64,000 nucleotides of DNA from Rhodococcus oxybenzonivorans (GCF_003130705.1 NZ_CP021354.1:2666001-2730000), one strand, 5' to 3'. Counted from the stretch's first letter, positions 1 through 8,074 are shown. A program made the numbers and translations. Notes: generated by a model from the sequence alone, not told the origin.

Positions 1-228
1 CACGATGGTGTACGTCGCTGGTGTGTGGTCGGGTTTCGGGTAGATCAGCACCACTGGTCCGTTCGGCAGATGCAGTCCCAGTAATCCCATCTCCTCTTCG
101 GTCACCTCGAGTCCCAAGGTGGTGGTGTAGAAGGACTCGGCGGCGGCAATGTCGTTCACCGCGAATCCACTGAATCCTCGCGACTGGGCCAACACGTCGG
201 TCCGCCCGCTTTCCTGTCGAGTGGTCAT
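1..228 (-). CDS. VOC-family protein, C-terminal part outside window
   Basis: Only the first 76 residues are present; the gene runs off the left edge. The visible part has the N-terminal half of a vicinal oxygen chelate (glyoxalase/bleomycin resistance/dioxygenase) module: a GFSGFAVNDIAAAESFY stretch, which is the usual first strand and helix, then a turn ending in LGLEV and a strand VVLIYPKP. The ATG at 228 overlaps the stop of the upstream VOC gene (ATGA), so the two are probably co-translated. Substrate cannot be inferred. Confidence 0.75.
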   Translation of the reverse strand, partial: MTTRQESGRTDVLAQSRGFSGFAVNDIAAAESFYTTTLGLEVTEEEMGLLGLHLPNGPVVLIYPKPDHTPATYTIV

Positions 229-611
229 GACATCTCCGCTCGCGCACGCTCGCTGAGCTCGATGATCTGTACGTAGTTACCGTCCGGGTCGATCGCGGTG
301 CCGAACCAGCTGCCGTCGCGATCTTCGAGGGGCGACAACCACGTGACACCCAGGTCGTCGAGACGCCCGGCGGCGGCGCGCGCATCGGCGACCTCCACGT
401 TGAGCAGGATGCGTCCGGGTTCGGGGTTCGTGTCGCCGACGTCGTCGCGGCGGTCGATCATGATGTAGAAACCGTCGAAGTCGAGTACGTCGTACCCCGG
501 CTCGCCGGGCGTGCGATCAACCTTCGGTGAGAAGGCTGCGGCATACCAGTCCCGCAGTCGCTCAGGATGTGTGCTGGCGAGCAAGATGCTGCCGATGGCT
601 GCGTCGGCCAT
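225..611 (-). CDS. VOC-family (glyoxalase/dioxygenase-like) protein
   Basis: A 128-residue single VOC module: N-terminal strand ASTHPERLRDWYAAAF, a central VLDFDGFYIMI strand, and a C-terminal half ending FGTAIDPDGNYVQIIELS, the usual GTxxxDPDGNxxxxxE closing motif that supplies a metal-ligand Glu in many members. The start at 611 is chosen because GGAGG lies seven bases upstream on the minus strand; a longer reading from 683 lacks such a site. It overlaps the next VOC gene by four bases. VOC proteins act on very diverse substrates and no specific function is claimed. Confidence 0.8.
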   Translation of the reverse strand: MADAAIGSILLASTHPERLRDWYAAAFSPKVDRTPGEPGYDVLDFDGFYIMIDRRDDVGDTNPEPGRILLNVEVADARAAAGRLDDLGVTWLSPLEDRDGSWFGTAIDPDGNYVQIIELSERARAEMS

Positions 612-738
612 GATTTCCTCCAGATGTTCGAGAGTGCGGTTGCCTTTCCGAAGGTATGGACTCGTGTGATCGCGGAAAGTCATCGCGGTGGGACTCGCCG
701 GGCCGAAAAGCCGCCCGTATCCGGCGGGATGTCGGTAG

Positions 739-754
739 TGTGATACGCGTCACG
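739..754. promoter_or_regulatory. CRP/GlxR-like binding site upstream of the Sdh1 operon
   Basis: TGTGA-N6-TCACG matches the actinobacterial CRP/GlxR consensus TGTGA-N6-TCACA at nine of ten fixed positions. It lies 31 bases before the first gene of the Sdh1 operon (start 785), inside the divergent region between that operon and the VOC genes. Being close to the start codon, it could activate or repress. Binding is inferred from the motif only. Confidence 0.5.
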
Positions 755-784
755 GGTTCATCCGTCTGGGTTGGGAGGGGTCCA

Positions 785-1069
785 ATGTCGACCTCCGAAA
801 TGCTCGAATTGAATCGCACGATCAACCACCTCCGGCGGTGCGTCGGGTCGTTGCGTTCGATGTACGGCGACGCTGCACAGGTACGCCGGCTCAGTAACGA
901 TCTCGAGCGCCTCGAGATCGACGCCCAGGAACTCGACACGTCGCCGCCGCATGTCACGCGCCGCGAACCCGTCGAGCGGATCAAGATCCCCGACGTCCCC
1001 TATGACGCCTCGATGTGGGCGGGTGTCGACGACGAAGGTCTCGGCGGCTGCCACTACGAGCGCGGATGA
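785..1069 (+). CDS. Small conserved protein leading the Sdh1 operon (Rv0250c-like)
   Basis: A 94-residue soluble protein with no signal or membrane segment. Residues 5-45 look helical (LELNRTINHLRRCVGSL, then RRLSNDLERLEIDAQEL), followed by a short tail with PDVPYDASMW. GGGAGGGG precedes the ATG. It overlaps the membrane anchor gene by four bases (ATGA). I recall a protein of about this size, Rv0250c, in the same place before the mycobacterial sdh1 genes, so a role in assembly or regulation of that complex is possible. Function is not established. Confidence 0.75.
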   Translation: MSTSEMLELNRTINHLRRCVGSLRSMYGDAAQVRRLSNDLERLEIDAQELDTSPPHVTRREPVERIKIPDVPYDASMWAGVDDEGLGGCHYERG

Positions 1070-1890
1070 GCGCGCCACCGAAAAATTCCGAAAATCTGGG
1101 TGTTGCGTCCCCGAGGCGTGCCCGAATCGCGGAACGGACACTACGCACCGACCGGTGGTGGCAGGCGCCGCTGCTGACCGCGCTCGGACTCGCGGCGTTC
1201 GTGATCTACGCGTCGATTCGTTCGTGGGTACGGACCGCCTACTTCGCCGAGGAATACCACTACCTGACGCCGTTCTACTCACCCTGCCTGAGTGATTCGT
1301 GTGTGCCCGGGTCGAGTGACTTCGGAACTCCGATCGGCGAATTGCCGATGATCATTCCGCTCGGGTTCCTCGTGTTGCCGTTCCTCCTAGGGTTCCGGCT
1401 CACGTGCTACTACTACCGCAAGGCGTATTACCGCTCGATCTGGTTCTCGCCCCCGGCGTGTGCCGTGGCCGAACCCCACCGAACCTATACCGGTGAGACA
1501 CGCCTTCCCCTGATCGTCCAGAACGTCCACCGATACTTCTTCTACGTCGCGGTGATCGTCTCGCTGATCAACACCTACGACGCCATCCGCGCGTTCCACG
1601 GTGCGGACGGGGGTTTCGGCATCGGGCTGGGCACACTCATCCTGGTCGGCAACGTCATCCTGCTCTGGGCGTACACCGTGTCCTGCCATTCATGCCGGCA
1701 CGTCGTCGGCGGGCGGCTCACCCACTTCTCGAAGCACCCCGTCCGCTACTGGTTGTGGACCCAGGTGAGCAAGCTCAACGCGCGCCACATGCAGCTGGCC
1801 TGGACCACCCTCGCCACGCTGATGATCACGGACTTCTACGTGATGCTCGTGTCCAGTGGGACTCTGTCGGACTTGCGACTGATCAACTGA
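1066..1890 (+). CDS. sdhC: Succinate dehydrogenase/fumarate reductase membrane anchor (Sdh1 type)
   Basis: A 274-residue integral membrane protein with about five hydrophobic segments (near residues 34-50, 94-112, 152-170, 185-206 and 243-263). It should anchor the flavoprotein and iron-sulfur subunits encoded next and pass electrons to menaquinone. Cys and His are unusually common: Cys114, Cys132, His138, His155, and a C-H-x-C-x-H cluster at 207-212. The M. smegmatis Sdh1 structure was reported to hold a membrane-embedded Rieske-type [2Fe-2S] cluster in this subunit, and these residues are candidate ligands. Homologous in size and order to Rv0249c, from memory. The ATG overlaps the preceding stop by four bases. 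Confidence 0.85.
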   Translation: MSAPPKNSENLGVASPRRARIAERTLRTDRWWQAPLLTALGLAAFVIYASIRSWVRTAYFAEEYHYLTPFYSPCLSDSCVPGSSDFGTPIGELPMIIPLGFLVLPFLLGFRLTCYYYRKAYYRSIWFSPPACAVAEPHRTYTGETRLPLIVQNVHRYFFYVAVIVSLINTYDAIRAFHGADGGFGIGLGTLILVGNVILLWAYTVSCHSCRHVVGGRLTHFSKHPVRYWLWTQVSKLNARHMQLAWTTLATLMITDFYVMLVSSGTLSDLRLIN

Positions 1891-1926
1891 CCGCGCATCG
1901 AAGCCGCCGAACACGAGGGGAGTGGA

Positions 1927-3858
1927 ATGACGGAAGTCGAACGGCACCGGTACGACGTCGTGGTGATCGGTGCGGGTGGCGCCGGACTGCGAGCGGTCAT
2001 CGAGGCACGCGAGCAAGGCCTGTCCGTCGCCGTCGTCTGTAAATCACTGTTCGGCAAGGCGCACACCGTGATGGCGGAGGGTGGCTGCGCGGCCGCGATG
2101 GGCAACGCGAACGACAAGGACACCTGGCAGACCCACTTCCAGGACACGATGCGTGGGGGGAAGTTCCTCAACAACTGGCGGATGGCCGAACTGCATGCGC
2201 GTGAGGCGCCCGACCGAGTCTGGGAACTCGAGACCTACGGGGCGTTGTTCGACCGCACCCCGGACGGGCGGATCAGCCAGCGCAACTTCGGGGGTCATAC
2301 GTATCCGCGGCTGGCGCACGTCGGTGACCGCACCGGTCTCGAACTGATCCGGACGATGCAACAGAGGATCGTGTCGCTGCAGCAGGAAGATTTCGCCGCC
2401 ACCGGCGACTACGAGGCGCGGGTCAAGATTTTCGCCGAATGCACCATCTCGGAACTGGTCAAGGATGGCGACCGCATCTCGGGTGCGTTCGGGTATTGGC
2501 GGGAAAGCGGCCGATTCATCCTCTTCGAGGCGCCTGCCGTGGTGACGGCGACAGGGGGGATCGGTAAGTCGTTCAAGGTCACCTCCAACTCCTGGGAGTA
2601 CACCGGCGACGGACACGCTCTCGCACTGCGTGCGGGGGCCAACCTCATCAACATGGAATTCGTCCAATTCCACCCGACCGGAATGGTGTGGCCGCCGAGT
2701 GTCAAAGGCATCCTCGTCACAGAAGGCGTGCGCGGCGACGGCGGGGTCCTCAAGAACGCCGAGGGTGAACGGTTCATGTTCAGCTACATTCCCCCGGTCT
2801 TCAAGGGCCAGTACGCGGAGACGGAGGAGGAGGCCGACGGCTGGTACAAGGACTCCGACAACAATCGCCGTACCCCCGATCTGCTGCCCCGCGACGAGGT
2901 CGCGCGAGCCATCAATTCCGAAGTCAAAGCCGGGCGGCAGACACCGCACGGCGGCGTGTATCTCGACATCGCCTCCCGGATGCCCGCCGACGAGATCGTG
3001 CGCCGGCTCCCGTCGATGTACCACCAGTTCAAGGAACTCGCGGACGTCGACATCACCAAGGAACAGATGGAAGTCGGCCCCACCTGCCATTACGTCATGG
3101 GAGGCATCGAGGTCGACCCCGACAGCGGCGCGGCCAGTGTTCCGGGTCTCTTCGCGGCGGGGGAGTGCTCGGGCGGAATGCACGGGTCCAATCGACTGGG
3201 CGGAAATTCGCTCTCCGACCTCCTCGTTTTCGGACGTCGCGCCGGGCTGGGCGCCGCGACGTACGTGTCTTCGCTGACGGACCGGCCAACCGTGTCGGAC
3301 GAAGCCGTCGATGCGGCCGCACGAATGTTGCTGTCGCCGTTCGACTCCGGGCAGGAGGGGGAAGCGGTCGAGAATCCGTATACCCTGCACACCGAGTTGC
3401 AACAGAATATGAACGACCTCGTGGGCATCATTCGCAAGGCCGACGAAATCGAGCGCGCGCTCGACAAGCTCGCCGATATCAAGAGCCGGATCGGTGCCGT
3501 CGTCGTGGAAGGGCACCGTCAGTTCAATCCCGGATGGCACCTTGCCGTCGACCTGCGCAACATGGTCCTCGTCAGCGAGTGCGTGGCGCGGGCGGCATTG
3601 ACCCGCACCGAAAGTCGAGGTGGGCACACCCGGGACGACCACCCCGCCATGGATGCGCAATGGCGCAACACCCTGCTCGTCTGCAGTGTGGACGGCGACA
3701 TGGCATCCCATCCCGATGCCGTGATCCCCGACGTGGTGGTCACGCGGGAGCAGCAGGAGCCGATGCGAGCAGACCTGCTGGAACTCTTCGAGGCCGACGA
3801 ACTCGCCAAGTACTACACCGACGCGGAACTCGCCGGGCATCCCGGGAGAAAGGCCTGA
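1927..3858 (+). CDS. sdhA: Succinate dehydrogenase/fumarate reductase flavoprotein subunit (Sdh1)
   Basis: A 643-residue FAD-dependent subunit oxidising succinate to fumarate, or the reverse, at the cytoplasmic face. The dinucleotide fold VVIGAGGAGLRA is at residues 12-23. His46, in KAHTVMAEGG, is at the place of the covalent FAD histidine. Active-site segments are FGGHTYPR near 122, HPTGMVWP near 250 and the capping-domain EGVRGDGG. The C-terminal SNRLGGNSLSDLLVFGRRAG motif is intact. A GAGGGG sequence precedes the ATG, and the gene sits 36 bases after sdhC and 1 base before sdhB. Length and order match Rv0248c. Confidence 0.95.
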   Translation: MTEVERHRYDVVVIGAGGAGLRAVIEAREQGLSVAVVCKSLFGKAHTVMAEGGCAAAMGNANDKDTWQTHFQDTMRGGKFLNNWRMAELHAREAPDRVWELETYGALFDRTPDGRISQRNFGGHTYPRLAHVGDRTGLELIRTMQQRIVSLQQEDFAATGDYEARVKIFAECTISELVKDGDRISGAFGYWRESGRFILFEAPAVVTATGGIGKSFKVTSNSWEYTGDGHALALRAGANLINMEFVQFHPTGMVWPPSVKGILVTEGVRGDGGVLKNAEGERFMFSYIPPVFKGQYAETEEEADGWYKDSDNNRRTPDLLPRDEVARAINSEVKAGRQTPHGGVYLDIASRMPADEIVRRLPSMYHQFKELADVDITKEQMEVGPTCHYVMGGIEVDPDSGAASVPGLFAAGECSGGMHGSNRLGGNSLSDLLVFGRRAGLGAATYVSSLTDRPTVSDEAVDAAARMLLSPFDSGQEGEAVENPYTLHTELQQNMNDLVGIIRKADEIERALDKLADIKSRIGAVVVEGHRQFNPGWHLAVDLRNMVLVSECVARAALTRTESRGGHTRDDHPAMDAQWRNTLLVCSVDGDMASHPDAVIPDVVVTREQQEPMRADLLELFEADELAKYYTDAELAGHPGRKA

Positions 3859-3859
3859 C

Positions 3860-4609
3860 ATGGGGTACGACGCACAGTTCCGGGTCTGGCGCGGTGACGT
3901 CGACGGGGGCGCCCTGCAGGACTACTCGATTCCCGTCAACGAAGGCGAGGTGGTCCTCGACATCATCCACCGACTCCAGGCCACCCAGGCACCCGATCTG
4001 GCTGTCCGCTGGAACTGCAAGGCAGGTAAGTGCGGGTCGTGTTCGGCCGAGGTGAACGGTCGCCCCCGGCTGCTCTGCATGACGAGAATGTCCACCTTCA
4101 CCCAGGACGAGGTGGTGACGGTAACGCCGCTGCGGACCTTCCCGGTGATCCGCGACCTCGTCACCGACGTGTCGTACAACTACCTGAAGGCACGAGAAGT
4201 TCCGTCGTTCACGCCTCCTCCCGGACTGGCGCCGGGTGAGTACCGGATGAAGCAGATCGACGTGGAACGGTCTCAGGAATTCCGTAAGTGCATCGAGTGC
4301 TTTCTGTGCCAGAACACCTGCCACGTCGTGCGCGATCACGAGGACAACAAGGCGGCGTTCTCGGGTCCGCGATACTTCATTCGCGTCGCGGAACTCGAAA
4401 TGCACCCACTCGATACTGCGGACCGCCGCAATGCGTCCCAGGACGAGTTCGGACTCGGTCTGTGCAACATCACCAAGTGCTGCACCGAGGTGTGTCCCGA
4501 GGGAATCAAGATCACGGACAACGCCATCATCCCGATGAAGGAACGGGTGGTCGATCATCGATACGACCCGCTGGTGTGGTTGGGTAACAAGCTCTTTCGC
4601 CGGGGTTAG
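3860..4609 (+). CDS. sdhB: Succinate dehydrogenase/fumarate reductase iron-sulfur subunit (Sdh1)
   Basis: A 249-residue electron-transfer subunit between the flavin and the membrane anchor. The N-terminal ferredoxin domain has Cys53, 58, 61 and 73 ([2Fe-2S]). The C-terminal domain has Cys144, 147, 150 and 154 plus Cys202, 207, 208 and 212, enough for the usual [4Fe-4S] and [3Fe-4S] clusters. It starts one base after the sdhA stop behind a GGGAGAAAGG site, so it is the last gene of the operon. A hairpin follows at once. Confidence 0.95.
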   Translation: MGYDAQFRVWRGDVDGGALQDYSIPVNEGEVVLDIIHRLQATQAPDLAVRWNCKAGKCGSCSAEVNGRPRLLCMTRMSTFTQDEVVTVTPLRTFPVIRDLVTDVSYNYLKAREVPSFTPPPGLAPGEYRMKQIDVERSQEFRKCIECFLCQNTCHVVRDHEDNKAAFSGPRYFIRVAELEMHPLDTADRRNASQDEFGLGLCNITKCCTEVCPEGIKITDNAIIPMKERVVDHRYDPLVWLGNKLFRRG

Positions 4610-4623
4610 CGCCTCCCGGCCCC

Positions 4624-4663
4624 GTGAGTACTTATTAACATCCCGAGGTTGACAAGTACTCAC
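4624..4663. terminator. Intergenic palindrome between convergent genes, probable bidirectional terminator
   Basis: GTGAGTACTT (4624-4633) is matched by AAGTACTCAC (4654-4663). The stem continues inward after one mismatch through ATTAAC/GTTGAC (one G-U pair), leaving an eight-base loop. It begins 15 bases after the sdhB stop and ends 7 bases before the end of the convergent gene. There is no T tract. A near copy with the same plan lies at 15815-15856. Confidence 0.65.
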
Positions 4664-4670
4664 AGGGGGG

Positions 4671-5342
4671 TCAGCGCATGGTGTGGAGGCTGCGAGCGGT
4701 CGGCGACTTCTCCACCGACTCGGGGTCGGGCGCGGTGCCGAGTAGACGGTCCGCCGTTCCGGTGGTGGTCACCGTGAACCAGTAGTGCTCGTTCTTGTAG
4801 TGATGGTGCCGGTGACTGCGCCAGATCGCCCGATAGAACCGGGATTTCGGCTTGTAATCGCTGTGGATCAGATAGTGCGTCCACTCGTACACCACGCCCA
4901 GAGCGCTCAGCGTGACGAGGAACGTCAGCCCCAGGCCGAGGCGCGGGAAAGCCAGCACGGACAGACCGGCGAGAACCGGAATGAGCCACGTCAGGGTCTG
5001 CCAGGGGATGAAGACCAAGGGCACGTCCCGGGGATCGACGTGGTGCTCGCGATGCTTACGGGCAAGCAGCGAGTCGACGGTCAGACCCAGGATTCTGCGG
5101 GGCTTCCAGTGCAGGATGCAGACGTGAATGACCCATTCGGCGAACGGGAACAGCGCCAGCATCACCACCGGCAGGACGGCATCGCTCAGGTGCCAGTCGC
5201 CCACCCCCAGTCGGGCCGCGACGGCGACCGCCAGCATGCCGCCGACCATCCACGGGGACGGGTGGCGCCGGAATTGATCGGCGGCCTCACGCAGGGTGAG
5301 TGACCGACGTCGGCGGCGGTCTACCGAAGAGTGTGACGTCAT
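4671..5342 (-). CDS. Fatty acid hydroxylase/sterol desaturase-family membrane protein
   Basis: A 223-residue polytopic membrane protein with the di-iron histidine boxes of this superfamily: HVCILH, RKHREHH, HYLIH and HRHHHYKNEHYWF. Four hydrophobic stretches sit between the boxes. Such enzymes use O2 and a di-iron centre to hydroxylate or desaturate lipids. The ATG overlaps the stop of the FadR-type regulator gene (ATGA), suggesting that the regulator controls this enzyme. Length is usual for the bacterial short members. The substrate, fatty acid, sterol or carotenoid, cannot be told. Confidence 0.85.
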   Translation of the reverse strand: MTSHSSVDRRRRRSLTLREAADQFRRHPSPWMVGGMLAVAVAARLGVGDWHLSDAVLPVVMLALFPFAEWVIHVCILHWKPRRILGLTVDSLLARKHREHHVDPRDVPLVFIPWQTLTWLIPVLAGLSVLAFPRLGLGLTFLVTLSALGVVYEWTHYLIHSDYKPKSRFYRAIWRSHRHHHYKNEHYWFTVTTTGTADRLLGTAPDPESVEKSPTARSLHTMR

Positions 5343-6070
5343 GAGTGCTGCTCCTGTTGTTGGAGTTGGTCGATGGCGGTGGTCACCGCAGCAGTCCCGA
5401 GGTCGAGAAGAGTGGCGGCGACACCGGTGGCGATGTCCTCGTCGTGCGCGGCGACAGCTTCGGCGAGAGCGCGATAAAGGTCGGATCTCCCGACCTCGGC
5501 AACCATGACGCCGGCCATGGCCGTCATGGTCGGCTCATAGGCGTTGCGCAGGCTGTTGAAGATGAGCCGGAAGGCGATCGAATCGGCCGCGTCGACCACC
5601 CTCTCCCAGAATGTGAGGGCGTGCACCTGTTGCGAGACCGGATCGCTCGCGGCCGCCAGGGTCTCGGCCGCGTTCTGCACTGCGGCCGCCGCGTCGGGTG
5701 TCGCCCTGCTCGCGGCGAGTCGGGCCACCTGCGTGCCAATCATCCGGCGTGCCTCGAGGACGCTCCGCACGACCGGCCATTCGGGTTGTCCGTTCCGGAT
5801 CAGCAGCTGCGACAGCAGTTCGGGCCCACCGTGCTGCCGAAAGTCGCGCACCGACGTCGCATCGCCCTGACGAACTTCGACGAGGCCGGCCTGCGCGAGC
5901 TTCTGGATCGCTTCGCGCACGGCCGGCCGGGACACGCCGAACGCCTCGGCGAGTCGCCGCTCGCTGGGCAGCGATTCGCCTGCGGCAAGGTCCCCGCCCA
6001 ACACGCGTGCGGTGATCTGGTCGAAAACCTCGGTGGATGCGGACTTCCGCGCGATCGGCTCGAACATCAT
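5339..6070 (-). CDS. GntR-family transcriptional regulator, FadR subfamily
   Basis: A 243-residue regulator. Residues about 10-75 form the winged helix (LPSERRLAEAFGVSRPAVREAIQKLAQAGLVEVRQG), and residues about 95-230 form the all-helical FCD ligand domain. Two adjacent ATG codons (6070, 6067) are possible starts; neither has a clear ribosome site. A perfect TGGT-N3-ACCA palindrome 38 bases upstream is a likely autoregulatory operator. The gene is translationally coupled to the downstream desaturase-family gene, so fatty acids or acyl-CoAs are plausible effectors, by inference. Confidence 0.88.
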   Translation of the reverse strand: MMFEPIARKSASTEVFDQITARVLGGDLAAGESLPSERRLAEAFGVSRPAVREAIQKLAQAGLVEVRQGDATSVRDFRQHGGPELLSQLLIRNGQPEWPVVRSVLEARRMIGTQVARLAASRATPDAAAAVQNAAETLAAASDPVSQQVHALTFWERVVDAADSIAFRLIFNSLRNAYEPTMTAMAGVMVAEVGRSDLYRALAEAVAAHDEDIATGVAATLLDLGTAAVTTAIDQLQQQEQHS

Positions 6071-6107
6071 GCAGTCACGGTAGAGCGGACATAGGTAAGA
6101 GGTCAAG

Positions 6108-6118
6108 TGGTAAGACCA
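6108..6118. promoter_or_regulatory. FadR/GntR-type operator TGGT-N3-ACCA
   Basis: TGGTAAGACCA is a perfect inverted repeat with a three-base centre, the usual form of operators for FCD-type GntR regulators. It lies 38 bases upstream of the fadR-like start and 45 bases beyond the stop of the lipase gene. Autoregulation is inferred. Confidence 0.5.
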
Positions 6119-6162
6119 ATATCGGCCGAATGACGAGAGCCTGGTGACGCTGGGGTATGCGA

Positions 6163-7290
6163 CTACGAGAAGGCCTGCCGGACGAACGGCGTGGTGTCGG
6201 GAAGGGACGCCGGCATGGTCTGCAGATGCCCGGTCGGGTAGGTGCGGTAGACGAAACTCTGCCCGTTGGCGGCAAGGTCGGCGGTCAACTTCCAGCTGAA
6301 CGCTGCGGGGACGATGTCGTCGAGCAGTCCCTGGCCGATGAAGAGTGGCCGGTCGTATCCACGGACGGGAACTCCAAGGGTGCCCCGAATCGCGTCGAGG
6401 ATGGCAGGGTCGTCGAGGTTTCGGGACATCAGTTGTCCGATGGTGACGCCCTGGAGCTGCGGCGCTGCGTCTTGGTAACAGAGTTCCTCGAGGCGGTCGA
6501 GCGCGGAGATGCCGAGGGGGCTGAGGTAACTGTCGATGTCGAGGTCGGGGCGAGATGCCCGTAGTCCGGCCAGGGCATACGCGACGAACACGGTGCTCCC
6601 GGTGAGGGGAAGCGGTGGGAAATTCGGACCCACCAGAGGTGCCAGCTGTTCGAGATTCGACGGCGCCCCGGTTGCGACCGTGCCGCGGAAATCGAGTTCG
6701 GGCGCATATCTGGTCGCCATCGATGCGGCGACCAGCGCTGCGTGTCCGCCCTGAGACTGTCCGAGCGCCAGCCAGCGGTTCGACAGTGACGGCGTCACGC
6801 TGCGAGCGGCGCGCACCATGTCGATCATGCTGTGCGCCTCGGTCGGACCGTCCAGATAGGGATGAACACCGGGTGTGCCGAGGCCCACGTAGTCGGTGGC
6901 CACCACGGCATATCCCTCGCGCAGCCAATGCTCGACGTATTGCCCGCCGAAGTTCCCGGTGGCGGTGGGAGCGCACGCGTCGGCCAACCCGACCGTTCCG
7001 TGCGCCCACGACACCACGGGCCACCCGCCAGGGGGCGGTCCGCCAGGTGGCAGAAATATCGCGCCGGTACTGAGCGCGGGCCGGTTCAACGGCCCAGTGG
7101 TCCAGTAGGTCAAGAATGAACCCGTGGTGGCACCCGGCGGCCACATCTGCTGCGGCACCGACGAGGACGCGACTACGTCACCCGGTGCGCCGACGGGTTG
7201 CGACGGGCTCGGAGCCGGACCGGCGAAAAGGGAGAAGGCCAGTACCGTCGCGACAACAATTGCGGCGCGGCGGCCGACTGTCGACCTCAT
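6163..7290 (-). CDS. Secreted lipase/esterase of the LIP family
   Basis: A 375-residue alpha/beta hydrolase. The N-terminus MRSTVGRRAAIVVATVLAFSLFAG is a basic stretch plus hydrophobic core, consistent with a signal peptide ending near residue 30. An oxyanion segment SWAHGT is near 97; the nucleophile is Ser179 in GQSQGG; the likely acid is in GLLDDIVP and the His in PTGHLQ near the C-terminus. The fold resembles secretory lipases of Candida LIP type; Rv1592c, in the same chromosomal place in M. tuberculosis, is of this class from memory. The start at 7290 is preceded by AGGGGG six bases upstream; the in-frame ATG at 7320 lacks this. Confidence 0.85.
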   Translation of the reverse strand: MRSTVGRRAAIVVATVLAFSLFAGPAPSPSQPVGAPGDVVASSSVPQQMWPPGATTGSFLTYWTTGPLNRPALSTGAIFLPPGGPPPGGWPVVSWAHGTVGLADACAPTATGNFGGQYVEHWLREGYAVVATDYVGLGTPGVHPYLDGPTEAHSMIDMVRAARSVTPSLSNRWLALGQSQGGHAALVAASMATRYAPELDFRGTVATGAPSNLEQLAPLVGPNFPPLPLTGSTVFVAYALAGLRASRPDLDIDSYLSPLGISALDRLEELCYQDAAPQLQGVTIGQLMSRNLDDPAILDAIRGTLGVPVRGYDRPLFIGQGLLDDIVPAAFSWKLTADLAANGQSFVYRTYPTGHLQTMPASLPDTTPFVRQAFS

Positions 7291-7385
7291 CGTCACCCCC
7301 TGGCCTGACCGGGTAGCCACTCGGTCTCGGATGTGAGTGTGCCCACCCAGCTTTCGATTCGAGTGTGCCCACTCAGTGTGCCCGT

Positions 7386-8015
7386 TCAGGGATGCTGCGC
7401 GGGGTCTTTCAGCCGTGCACGGATGCCGTCGACGAACAGCGAGAGTCCGAAGTCGAATCGGACCGCGGGATCACCGTCGAGGAGGTCGTCGTCGTAGGCG
7501 CCGATCTCCGATGCCGGGGCGTCGGGGGAGAGCGCAGCGCGGGTGAGGGCGCCGACGGATTCCATCTGTGCGCGCGACTGCTCGTCGACCGTGTGTCCGA
7601 GGACGTAGTAGAGGAGCGAGTACGACGCCAACTCGGCGTGCTCGCGGGAAAGTCCGGATCGCAGGCCGACGGCGGCGAACGTTTCCCGCACGCGGGAGTT
7701 GGTCATCCGCGAGGCGTAGGTCGCGGAGACGAGCTCGGCACCGTCGCGGTGCGACAGCAGGGCACCACGCAGGCGATGGGCCAGCTCGATGAACTCCTCG
7801 TTCCAGCCGGTAGCCGTGGTGGGCGCGTCGACGTCTTCGAGGATCTTGTCGGCGAGAGCGCCGAGGAGGGTCTGCTTGTTGGGAAAGTGCCAGTACAGGG
7901 CGCCGGGTTGGACGCCGAGGGCGGTCGCGAGCCTCCGCATCGTGAGGTCGGCGAGGCCGAACTCGTCGAGGATGGCCAGTGCGCCGTCGAGTACGTCGCC
8001 GCGTCGCAATTGCAC
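7386..8015 (-). CDS. bioQ: TetR-family repressor, probable biotin regulator BioQ
   Basis: A 209-residue TetR protein. The helix-turn-helix is at residues about 8-48 (LTMRRLATALGVQPGALYWHFPNKQTLLGAL), and the rest is a TetR_C-like helical domain with RFDFGLSLFVDGI near the end. It starts at a GTG behind GAGGAGA. It is divergent from bioB, and the shared region holds TGAAC-N3-GTTCA, close to the TGAAC-N3-GTTAC operator I recall for corynebacterial BioQ. This context makes BioQ the best call; without the context it would be just a TetR repressor. Confidence 0.75.
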   Translation of the reverse strand: MQLRRGDVLDGALAILDEFGLADLTMRRLATALGVQPGALYWHFPNKQTLLGALADKILEDVDAPTTATGWNEEFIELAHRLRGALLSHRDGAELVSATYASRMTNSRVRETFAAVGLRSGLSREHAELASYSLLYYVLGHTVDEQSRAQMESVGALTRAALSPDAPASEIGAYDDDLLDGDPAVRFDFGLSLFVDGIRARLKDPAQHP

Positions 8016-8074
8016 TGCTGTTCTCCTCAGGTATTCGGGCCTTGCTTTGACAGTATTCCATCACGGATCTAACC

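Noticed and set aside
2044..3861. 605-codon minus-strand frame
   Set aside because: Antisense shadow of sdhA with no family motifs.
6071..7144. N-terminal extension of the FadR-type gene to 7144
   Set aside because: The extra residues are antisense or out-of-frame lipase sequence with no domain; the regulator begins at 6070.
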